Below, piece after piece: positions 1-6,406 of a stretch of 16,406 nt of DNA. Source of the stretch: JBOGEN01 sp050743265 (GTDB lineage: Bacteria; Actinomycetota; Actinomycetes; JBOGEN01); the NCBI GenBank assembly GCA_050743265.1, contig JBOGEN010000133.1:1-16406 (forward strand). The letters run 5' to 3'. Position numbers and translations under genes: made by a program. The notes below the pieces were generated by a model. It worked only from the letters and a program-made list of their open reading frames with translations. It was not told where the DNA came from and did not search any database. Positions within the stretch are counted from its first letter, which is position 1; each line of letters opens with the position of its first letter.

Positions 1-141
1 ACCCTCCCCCTCGGGGCCACCGAGGAGGACGTCCACGCCACCTACGAGAACGGCATTCTCACGGTGTCGGTACCCCTGAAGGCCCCGGAGCCGGAGAAGG
101 AGACCCGCCACGTCCCCGTGATGCGCAAGACCGGGGGGTGA
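1..141 (+). CDS. Hsp20/alpha-crystallin small heat-shock protein, C-terminal end (partial)
   Basis: The window opens inside this gene; the last 46 codons are present in frame 1 and end with TGA at 139-141. The visible part is the end of an alpha-crystallin domain: a TLPLGATEEDV segment, then the family signature YENGILTVSVPL, in which the NG-L-V strand is the most conserved part of Hsp20 proteins. A short charged tail ending in VPVMRKTGG follows, containing the I/V-x-I/V-like motif (VPV) that docks neighbouring dimers in oligomers. Members are ATP-independent cytoplasmic holdases that bind unfolding proteins during heat or oxidative stress. The gene runs toward the convergent M20 peptidase gene, and a strong hairpin lies 60 bases after its stop. 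The start and the upstream regulation are outside the window. Confidence 0.88.
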   Translation, partial: TLPLGATEEDVHATYENGILTVSVPLKAPEPEKETRHVPVMRKTGG

Positions 142-200
142 CGGCCACGAACGACACATCGGCAGCTGACGGCATCCTCACCTTGCATGCGAGCCGGACG

Positions 201-235
201 CCGCCTCCCACCCATGACATCTGGGTGGGAGGCGG
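201..235. terminator. Bidirectional terminator hairpin between convergent genes
   Basis: A perfect inverted repeat: CCGCCTCCCACCC at 201-213 and GGGTGGGAGGCGG at 223-235. An extra A-T pair (214/222) leaves a 7-base loop. It sits between the Hsp20 stop (141) and the peptidase stop (253), which face each other. There is only a weak T tract on the plus side (TTGTC at 236-240) and none on the minus side, as is usual in high-GC actinobacteria. The role is inferred from stem strength and position. Confidence 0.8.
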
Positions 236-252
236 TTGTCAGACGGTCGGCA

Positions 253-1605
253 CTAGCCGGTCCGGTTGGGGAGAAGCGGCCCCGTCACGCCTTGTGCTCC
301 CACGAGACCCAGAATGGTCATGTACACCCGCTGAGGCCCCACATAGGCGTCCGTCGGGGTGAAGCACTCGTCAGGGGAGTGAGTCCTCTCCGTTATTCCA
401 CCCCCACCCAGGGTGAGGGAGGGGATGCCCAAGCTCATCGGGTAGTTGGAGTCGGTACTGCTGGCGTCACCCAATGCCGGCTGCTGCCCGATGCTCTCAG
501 CCGAAGCCCAACCCGACTGAACAATAAGGGCATCCTCGGGTTGGCTCGCTGCTGGGCGATCTCCGACGAGCTCCTTTTCTACGGTGATTGCGTCACTCTT
601 CCATCGCTTGTTTTCGTCGACGGCCCCTTCATCCACACGCTGCATGACTTCTTTTTCGAGTGCCAGGAGCTCTTCTTCCCCATTGGAACGCATGTCCAGC
701 TGCATCTGCGCCTCTGCGGCGATCGAGTTGACTGAGGTTCCTCCCTCGACGACACCTACGGTGAAGGTGGTCTTGGGTTCCGCAGGTGGCTTCACGTCGG
801 CGATTCCCGCAATCCCTCGGCCCATGGCATGGATGGCGCTGGGTGTGCCGAAGGCGCCGAAGCTGTGACCGCCGGGCCCCTTGTACGTGATGAAGTAGCG
901 ATGGCTACCGGTCGCCAGGTACGTCAGCCGTGCAGGATCGCCGGGCTCGATCGAGATGAAGCCGTCCACGTCGGGACGCTCGGTGAAGAAGGCCTTCACT
1001 CCCCGTAGGTCGCCCAAGCCCTCTTCACCGACGGTGCCGCCGAAGATGATGTCGCCCTCGGGCTGGACACCGGAGTCCTTGAACGCGCGGACAATGGAGA
1101 GCACCGCCGCCAGCCCACGTCCGTCGTCGCCGATCCCTGGTGCGCACAGCTTTCCGTCCTGCTCACGTACCGTTGTGTCCGTACCCTCTGGGAAGACCGT
1201 GTCCAGATGGGCGGAGACGAAGAGGGTAGGACCGTTGCCGCTTCCCTTCAAGGTACCGAAAACATTCCCTTCCTGATCTTGCTGGACGTCCTCCAAGCCC
1301 AGTTCCGTGAGGCGACCCAGGTAGTTTTGGGCGCGTTCGTTTTCCATAAACGGTGGCGCCGGGATCTCCGTCAGATCGATCTGATCTTGAATGGTCTGTC
1401 GATCGTCTGCTTGGATAAAGGTCAGCCCTTGTTGAACCTGCGCGTTCTGCTTCAACGTGTCGTAGGCCTGCTGCACCTCGGGCGACACCTGGTACGGGTC
1501 GTCTACCGGTACGGGTTGCGCTTGGCTGGTAGCAGTCGTGAACAGTCCGGCAATAGTCAAAGAACCGATAGCTAGGCCAGCGAACGTCTTTCTGCCTGTC
1601 AACAT
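253..1605 (-). CDS. Secreted M20-family zinc metallopeptidase
   Basis: A 450-residue protein, predicted to be exported and to hydrolyse peptides or related amides with two metal ions. The chosen ATG at 1605 gives a good signal peptide: R5-K6, a hydrophobic stretch at about 9-24, and cleavage near SQA-Q at 29/30. It also has a GGAG/AAGGGA-type ribosome site just upstream; the reading frame can be extended to 1770, but that addition looks non-coding. M20 hallmarks are present: HLDTV (H133, D135), GIGDDGRG (D161 as bridging ligand), GEEG (E194 base, E195 ligand), SIEPGDP (E220 or D223) and ERTHSPDE near the end (H409). The dimerisation insert with GPGGHSFGAFG lies at about 243-252. Third-position GC is lower than in neighbours (34 of 60 bases G/C at 541-600), which hints at transfer. 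The only recognisable regulatory element upstream on the same strand is a glycine riboswitch about 500 bases away. The exact substrate is unknown. Confidence 0.93.
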   Translation of the reverse strand: MLTGRKTFAGLAIGSLTIAGLFTTATSQAQPVPVDDPYQVSPEVQQAYDTLKQNAQVQQGLTFIQADDRQTIQDQIDLTEIPAPPFMENERAQNYLGRLTELGLEDVQQDQEGNVFGTLKGSGNGPTLFVSAHLDTVFPEGTDTTVREQDGKLCAPGIGDDGRGLAAVLSIVRAFKDSGVQPEGDIIFGGTVGEEGLGDLRGVKAFFTERPDVDGFISIEPGDPARLTYLATGSHRYFITYKGPGGHSFGAFGTPSAIHAMGRGIAGIADVKPPAEPKTTFTVGVVEGGTSVNSIAAEAQMQLDMRSNGEEELLALEKEVMQRVDEGAVDENKRWKSDAITVEKELVGDRPAASQPEDALIVQSGWASAESIGQQPALGDASSTDSNYPMSLGIPSLTLGGGGITERTHSPDECFTPTDAYVGPQRVYMTILGLVGAQGVTGPLLPNRTG

Positions 1606-2103
1606 GCTCTCCGTTCCCTTCGGGTGATCTGACTGAGAGGGGCGCGCTGAGCGCCGGCTCGGGTAGGCGATGCCGAGTTGGTCAACGGAAGGTTCGTGTC
1701 TCGACGGGTCGTGAAGAGAACGGTTCGAGTGGCGACAACGCCGTGGGTCTGCCATCTCGGGGCGTCGCATCTCGTCGGCTCGGCCGGCGGAGTGCTCGGG
1801 TCTGACAAGAGCTCCGCGGCTGCGACAGGAGGATGGTCAGACAGCAGATGGGGAGCGGTCGCCAACCTCAGGCGGGCGGCACGTGGCATCCCCGGCATCC
1901 GGCGCCGGCTGTCCAGGGTGGGTTCGACATCGTCGAGATCGCACTCGCCCGACACCTGGGCGCGGGCCAGCGGGGTGAGCGTAGGACGGCTCGTCAGCAT
2001 GCCGTCACCGGATGACGAGGACCGGGCCCTCGCCTCGGCAGCCCACGTCCACCTGGTGTGGCGGGATGCGTCGATGGAGACATGAGACGGCCACCCAAAG
2101 CCC
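1606..2103 (-). other. Long leader with no convincing gene, between riboswitch and peptidase gene
   Basis: About 500 bases lie between the riboswitch hairpin and the peptidase start. Open frames exist on both strands, but their products are rich in Arg, Pro and Ser, have no recognisable domain, and lack good ribosome sites. I see no remnant of gcvT, gcvP, gcvH, glyA or a symporter. A small GC hairpin (GGCGC/GCGCC, 1641-1655) lies close to the peptidase start. The stretch could be a long 5' leader, the scar of a deleted riboswitch-controlled gene, or a lineage-specific gene I cannot recognise. Confidence 0.5.
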
Positions 2104-2122
2104 AGAGCGCTTCGGGCGCTCT
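2104..2122 (-). terminator. Hairpin directly after the glycine riboswitch (possible expression platform)
   Basis: On the minus strand this reads AGAGCGC-CCGAA-GCGCTCT, a perfect 7-bp stem with a 5-base loop, starting about 12 bases after the second aptamer closes. The following bases (GGGCTTTGGG) hold only a three-T run, so it is a weak candidate intrinsic terminator. It may be the switch's transcriptional expression platform. That role is inferred from position. Confidence 0.5.
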
Positions 2123-2134
2123 CCGTCCCCCTCT

Positions 2135-2303
2135 GTCCGTTTACCTGCGATTTTCGCCAGACTGACGCTGGCTTGTCCCTTCGGTGAGCGACAGGGCGTG
2201 TCGCTGCTCTCCAGACGTGCCTCAGAGCTGCAGTCCGTTTGCCTGAGAGATTCCGGGGAGGTTGCTCCTTCGGCGCCCCGATGCGGGGTCTCTCCTGCAG
2301 CTC
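2135..2303 (-). ncRNA. Tandem glycine riboswitch (gcvT motif, two aptamers)
   Basis: Read on the minus strand, the first aptamer (2303 to 2225) has a perfect 9-bp P1 helix, GAGCTGCAG with CTGCAGCTC. Inside it are the signatures GGAGAGACC, CGCCGAAGGAGCAACC and GGAATCTCTCAGGCAAA-CGGAC. After a linker of only about 8 bases, the second aptamer (2216 to 2135) repeats the pattern: GGAGAGC, CACCGAAGGGACAAGCC and CGCAGGTAAACGGACAG, closed by GUCUG/CGGAC. Two aptamers in this order are the classic glycine-sensing switch, which normally turns on glycine-cleavage or glycine-export genes when glycine is abundant. Here transcription runs toward the M20 peptidase gene, and no gcv gene follows. The motif call rests on direct sequence match; the regulated gene is inferred. 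Confidence 0.93.
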
Positions 2304-2420
2304 CTCAACGGCTGTTCAGTTCTGACCGTTTTAGCATGTTAAGTTCCATACAAGAGTAAAGGGAATCTAAACCTCTTGGTTCAGATATTACCTAGACGTA
2401 CGTGACCAGTTCTTGGTCAA
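2304..2420 (-). promoter_or_regulatory. AT-rich promoter interval of the riboswitch transcript
   Basis: This is the most AT-rich stretch of the left region and lies immediately upstream of the first aptamer on the minus strand, where its promoter must be. Several T/A-rich candidates exist (TTGACC at its far end; TAGGTA; TTTACT; TATGGA; TAAAAC nearer the aptamer), but none gives an unambiguous -35/-10 pair with 17-18 base spacing. I therefore mark the interval rather than the boxes. Confidence 0.4.
2403..2419. promoter_or_regulatory. Palindrome, candidate regulator binding site
   Basis: A perfect 6-bp inverted repeat with a 5-base centre: TGACCA-gttct-TGGTCA. It lies at the upstream edge of the AT-rich promoter interval of the glycine riboswitch. 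Size and symmetry fit a dimeric repressor or activator. It also overlaps a TTGACC that could serve as a -35 element on the minus strand. The binding protein is unknown. Confidence 0.4.
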
Positions 2421-2597
2421 GGAATGGTCGTCAAGTTCGAGCTGCGCGGGTCGGCGGATCGAGCCCGATCTCGCCCCCGGGATCGTGGGGCCGCTCGTGG
2501 CCCGTCCCCGTTGTGCTGATCGTCCAGCGTCGACGACGCCGCGGTCAGGTGCGCCCCACCCTGCAGCACGTCGGACCATCTGAGTGGCGTGCGTGGC

Positions 2598-5135
2598 TCA
2601 GGCAGTGGCTGCGGCAGGGGTTCGGTACGTGGCCGGGGCGGGGGCGGGGGCGGGGGCGAGCATGTGCCTCGCGTTCGTGGCCTCGACGGGGCGCGAGAAC
2701 AGGTACCCCTGGCCCAGTGGGCAGCCGAGAGTACGAAGCGTCTCGAGCTGATGCGGGGTTTCGATGCCTTCGACGATGACGCGGAGGTGGAGGGCGTCGG
2801 CGACGCGCAGGATGGCCTCGACGAGCGCGGTCTTGGCGCTGTGGTCCACGAGCTGGTCGGTGAACGACTTGTCGATCTTGAGTATGTCGAGAGGGTAGTC
2901 GGTCAGACGGGTCAGGGAGGCGTACCCGGTGCCGAAGTCGTCGAGGGCGAGCCGGACGCCGAGAGATCTGAGATCGGTGAGGACACGGACGACGTCCACG
3001 CCGGGCTGGGCGAGCGCACCTTCGGTGATCTCGAGGCAGAGGGAGGTTGCCGGCAGGCCGGTCGCGGCCAGGACTCCCGCGACGTCGGCGACGAGCGTGG
3101 AGTTGGACAGCTGGCGGGGGGACAGGTTGACGCTGACGACAGGTGACTGGTCCGGGCCTTCGCCCCGTGGCCAGTTCGCTGCCTCGCGACATGCCTCGAT
3201 CAGCACCCAGGCGCCAATCGGGTCGATCAGCCCCGTTTCTTCGGCGAGCGGGATGAACTCCGCGGGTGGGATGTGCCCGTGCTCAGGGTGGTGCCAGCGC
3301 AAGAGGGCTTCAAAGCCCTGGATCTCCAGGGTGTCGAGGCGTACGACGGGCTGGTACCGCAGGCTCAGCTGGCCTCTTTCGACGGCGTGGGAAAGGTCAG
3401 CGATGAGGTCGAGCCGTGCCCTGGCGTTGGCGTGCATGACGCCGGAGTAGCCCCGGTGGGTGCCGCCGCCGTCGCGCTTGGCCGTGTACATCGCCAGGTC
3501 GGCGTTACGGAGGAGGTCGGCGGCCGCGTCGCCGACTTCCGCGAGCGCGATCCCCATGCTTGCCCGGATCGGCACCAGCCGCCCGTCCAGGACCATCGGT
3601 TCGGCCAGGGCGATCTGCAGACGCTCTGCGAGAGCGGTCGCCTGCCCGAGGTCGTCCACGTCCTTCAGCAGGACGACGAACTCATCGCCGCCCAGCCGGG
3701 CCGCGGTGTCCGTGCCGCGCACGCAGGAGGAGATGCGTCTCGCCGCGTCGATCAGGAGCGCATCACCGGCCACATGGCCGAGGCCGTCGTTGACGGTCTT
3801 GAAGTCGTCGAAGTCGAGCAGGAGGACACCGACCGTGCCTGGTCCGGGATGTGTCAGCGCGGCCTGGAGTCGGTCCATGAACAGGGCGCGGTTCGGCAGG
3901 GACGTCAGGGCGTCGGTGTGCGCCTGACGGCGCAGCTCCTGTTGCAGTCGGCGATGCGCGGTCACGTCGCGGAAGCTCCACACCCGACCAACGCTGCGTC
4001 CGTCCAGGCGCTGCGGCTGGGACAAGCGCTCGAAGACGCGGCCGTCGCGGAACTCGATGACGTCGAGGCTGGACGCCTCGGGGGAGTCGGACAGGCGATC
4101 GACCTCGGTCGTGAACCCGTCGGGGTCCACGACCTGCTCCCGGATGAACGCGAGAAGCCGACCACTGTCACCCGAGTCCATGAGGTCGGCGGGTATCCGC
4201 CACAGCTCGGTGAACTTCTGGTTGTAGTTGGCGATCCGACCGACCTCGTCGACGACGACGATGCCGTCAGCGGTGGACTCGAGCGTTGCCTGGACCAGGG
4301 ACAGGGAGCTGGCCTGCTGTTCGTCCTGCCAAGCTCGCCTCACCGCGATCGCGGCCAGCCGTCCAGCCCAGCTCACATCGTCAAGGCCCTGAGCGTTCTC
4401 GCCCGGGACGGTCTCCGCAGAAGCGGAAGGGCCGAGCAGGAGGCTGCCCATTTGTTGGCCGTCCTCGCCGCAGAACGGGACGACCCGGAGGTCGTCCCCT
4501 GGGCGCGGGGCGACGACCACGCCGTCCGACCCCACGGTGAGGCGCCCCGGCTGTCCGGACTGGCGATCCACCACCACGGCACAGCTGGTCACCCCAGTCA
4601 CGACCTCGGTAGACCGGGCAAGCGCCGCAAGCGTCTCCACCAGGGCGTCGCCTCGGGCGACCCTTTCGACGATGCCCGCCTGCTCCGCGAGCAGGACCTC
4701 GGTGTGCTTCCGCCGGGTGATGTCGTAGAGCAACCCGTACTGGACGGTCCCTTCGGTAGGGCCGGGAACGAGCGTGAGCTCGTCGAGGACCCAGACCACG
4801 CGGCCATCCTTGTGGATCATGCGGTACTCGTAGTAGGCAGCGTCACGGTGGTGGCCGAGCTGGTCGCCCTGTTCGTCCTGGAGCACCCAGTGCTGGTCAT
4901 CCGGGTGGAGCTGGCGGGCCCACAGCCCCGCGTCGGAGAGGAACTCCTCGGGCGCGAAGCCGAGGATGTCCTCGATCTTCGCGCTCACGTACAGCCAGCC
5001 GCCGTCTGCCCCGCTATGGGCCACGTACACCGCGCCAGGGATGCGGTCGATCAGCTCGCGACGCATCAACGTATCCGTCGCGGCCTCGTAGTCCCCCCAA
5101 TCGACCGCGTCGCCCTGCCCGGAGGTCGAGCGCAT
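2598..5135 (-). CDS. PAS-PAS-GGDEF-EAL cyclic-di-GMP turnover protein
   Basis: About 845 residues; positions here count from a GTG two codons upstream. I prefer the ATG at 5135, which has GGAGG five bases ahead; the GTG at 5141 overlaps that site. Order: PAS_3-type domain (about 35-147, with FAPEEF and LHPDD); a GAF-like linker (about 155-270); a second PAS (about 281-393); GGDEF (about 405-565) with intact GGDEF at 484-488 and an RxxD inhibitory site (R475, D478) five residues ahead; EAL (about 572-825) with EAL at 611-613, N672, E704, DDFGTGYAS at 734-742, K755 and E791. All main catalytic residues appear present, so the protein could both make and degrade cyclic-di-GMP under sensory control. 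No membrane segment is seen, so it is probably cytoplasmic. The C-terminal tail is an Ala-Pro repeat encoded by a G-rich repeat. It is divergent from the deacetylase gene. Confidence 0.95.
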   Translation of the reverse strand: MRSTSGQGDAVDWGDYEAATDTLMRRELIDRIPGAVYVAHSGADGGWLYVSAKIEDILGFAPEEFLSDAGLWARQLHPDDQHWVLQDEQGDQLGHHRDAAYYEYRMIHKDGRVVWVLDELTLVPGPTEGTVQYGLLYDITRRKHTEVLLAEQAGIVERVARGDALVETLAALARSTEVVTGVTSCAVVVDRQSGQPGRLTVGSDGVVVAPRPGDDLRVVPFCGEDGQQMGSLLLGPSASAETVPGENAQGLDDVSWAGRLAAIAVRRAWQDEQQASSLSLVQATLESTADGIVVVDEVGRIANYNQKFTELWRIPADLMDSGDSGRLLAFIREQVVDPDGFTTEVDRLSDSPEASSLDVIEFRDGRVFERLSQPQRLDGRSVGRVWSFRDVTAHRRLQQELRRQAHTDALTSLPNRALFMDRLQAALTHPGPGTVGVLLLDFDDFKTVNDGLGHVAGDALLIDAARRISSCVRGTDTAARLGGDEFVVLLKDVDDLGQATALAERLQIALAEPMVLDGRLVPIRASMGIALAEVGDAAADLLRNADLAMYTAKRDGGGTHRGYSGVMHANARARLDLIADLSHAVERGQLSLRYQPVVRLDTLEIQGFEALLRWHHPEHGHIPPAEFIPLAEETGLIDPIGAWVLIEACREAANWPRGEGPDQSPVVSVNLSPRQLSNSTLVADVAGVLAATGLPATSLCLEITEGALAQPGVDVVRVLTDLRSLGVRLALDDFGTGYASLTRLTDYPLDILKIDKSFTDQLVDHSAKTALVEAILRVADALHLRVIVEGIETPHQLETLRTLGCPLGQGYLFSRPVEATNARHMLAPAPAPAPATYRTPAAATA
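2635..2656 (+). repeat. (GGGGGC)n repeat, G-quadruplex-like
   Basis: Four G runs of 4, 5, 5 and 5 bases, separated by single C bases, lie on the plus strand (2635-2638, 2640-2644, 2646-2650, 2652-2656). On the minus strand the repeat encodes the Ala-Pro tail of the GGDEF-EAL protein, just before its stop. Runs this long with one-base loops fit the usual G-quadruplex pattern, and the tract is also prone to replication slippage. Confidence 0.75.
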
Positions 5136-5345
5136 GAGCACCTCCGGCCATGGCGAGTCGATCGATCCCGTCTTCGTACTGTCGGCAGCCGCTGGTGGGG
5201 CCTTAACGGATCACCGGCCCGCCTCAGCCCCGGATTGACCAGAATGTCGTGATGTGACGGAGGCGTGGGGGACGCTCGGCTGCTGAAGGCCCAGTCCGCT
5301 GATGATCAGTGGGGGTGGCAGCTGCAGCGTGCAATCCTGACCCCC

Positions 5346-6128
5346 ATGCCCGTCTCACCCGAAACCCCCAGCACGCCGCCTGCACACATCCCGCATGTCA
5401 TCGAGGACTGGAGCCGCGCATTGTGCGTGGTCGCGCACCCAGACGACCTCGAGTTCGGCACTGCCGCAGCGGTCGCCCGCTGGACCGGGCAGGGCAAGGA
5501 TGTCGCCTACTGCATGGTGACCAGCGGCGAGGCGGGCATTGACGCCATGCACCCCGACGAGTGCCGCCATGTCCGCGAGGCTGAGGAGGTCGCCTCCGCC
5601 GCGATCGTGGGTGTGGACCGGGTCGAGTTCCTCGGCTTCCCCGACGGCGTGCTCGAGTACGGCATCCCGTTGCGCGCGGCCATCGCGCGCGTCATCAGGC
5701 GGATCCGACCCGACATCGTGATCACCGGCAACTTCCGCGAGACCTGGGGCGGCCGCAACCTGAACTCGGCCGATCACATCGCCGTCGGACGCGCCGTCAT
5801 CGACGCCGTCGCAGACGCCGGCAACCGATGGGTGCACACCGACCAACTGGCCCGCCAGATCGCCGACAACGGCGAGGATCTCCTCGAGCCGTGGGCAGGG
5901 GTGCGGCAGGTGTGGGCAGCATCGTCGCCCGAGGCCACGCACGCCGCCGATACCACCGACAGCTTCGATGCTGGTGTCGCCTCCCTGGAGGCACATCGGG
6001 CCTACATCGACGGCCTCGGCTGGGAGCACTTCGACCCACGCGAGTTCCTTGAGGGCATATCCCGACCGGCCGGGCAGCGGCTCGGCGTACCGTTCGCCGC
6101 ATCGTTCGAAGTGTTCCCACGGGCCTGA
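5346..6128 (+). CDS. PIG-L family deacetylase (LmbE-like)
   Basis: A 260-residue zinc-dependent N-acetyl-sugar deacetylase-like protein. The family includes GlcNAc-PI deacetylase and the mycothiol enzymes MshB and Mca. The motif AHPDD at 30-34 carries the Asp/His zinc ligands and the catalytic Asp. SGEAGID follows at 60-66, an RExE helix at about 78-81, and SADHIAVGRA at 141-150 gives the second His ligand (H144). GNFRETWGG (128-136) is typical of actinobacterial members. The ATG at 5346 starts shortly before the first strand, as family members do; an upstream in-frame GTG at 5265 adds 27 unconserved residues and its GGAGG sits one base away. No clear ribosome site precedes 5346, so the start is moderately sure. 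The substrate cannot be told: neither gene neighbour belongs to mycothiol or glycan synthesis. Confidence 0.9.
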   Translation: MPVSPETPSTPPAHIPHVIEDWSRALCVVAHPDDLEFGTAAAVARWTGQGKDVAYCMVTSGEAGIDAMHPDECRHVREAEEVASAAIVGVDRVEFLGFPDGVLEYGIPLRAAIARVIRRIRPDIVITGNFRETWGGRNLNSADHIAVGRAVIDAVADAGNRWVHTDQLARQIADNGEDLLEPWAGVRQVWAASSPEATHAADTTDSFDAGVASLEAHRAYIDGLGWEHFDPREFLEGISRPAGQRLGVPFAASFEVFPRA

Positions 6129-6216
6129 GGCGGGTAGCAGGCCGCAACGGGAACCGGATGCGTCGATTGCGAGGCCGGTGCCGGGCCGGGCTGGTGGCTG
6201 CATCTGTGACGTGGTG

Positions 6217-6288
6217 CACAGTGCGGACACTCATCCCATCGTGCGCAGCTTCGAACCGGGCGAGGGCTGGTTCTGGAGCTACGAGACT
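6217..6288 (+). pseudogene. Remnant of a UBP-type zinc-finger protein gene
   Basis: Between the deacetylase and the regulator, one frame reads HSADTHPIVRSFEPGEGW followed by FWSYET. This closely resembles the C-terminal end of bacterial UBP-type zinc-finger proteins, whose consensus there is roughly H-x(2)-T-G-H-P-(I/V)-x-R-S-x-E-P-G-E-x-W-x-W-C-Y. The N-terminal part with the zinc cysteines is missing, and so is the glycine usually found before HP. The frame then runs into unrelated sequence up to a stop at 6391-6393. The rest of 6129-6406 holds no gene that I recognise. Family assignment rests on motif memory and a short match. Confidence 0.65.
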
Positions 6289-6406
6289 GGTGTCTCGACG
6301 CGCGGACTTCCCGTGCCGGTCTCCTCAGCGGGGCGGACGAACGTATTCACGTGGAGCCGCGCCACGTCGTCGATGCGCATGCCCTCACCCTAGGAGCGCG
6401 TCACTG

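Noticed and set aside
1678..2085. 135-codon open frame on the plus strand between peptidase and riboswitch
   Set aside because: Arg/Ser-rich product, no domain, no good ribosome site, and it runs against the apparent direction of the riboswitch transcript. I could not exclude it fully.
3273..5252. 659-codon open frame on the plus strand opposite the GGDEF-EAL gene
   Set aside because: It is a GC-rich antisense shadow: the translation has no domain, while the minus strand has two PAS domains, GGDEF and EAL with all motifs.
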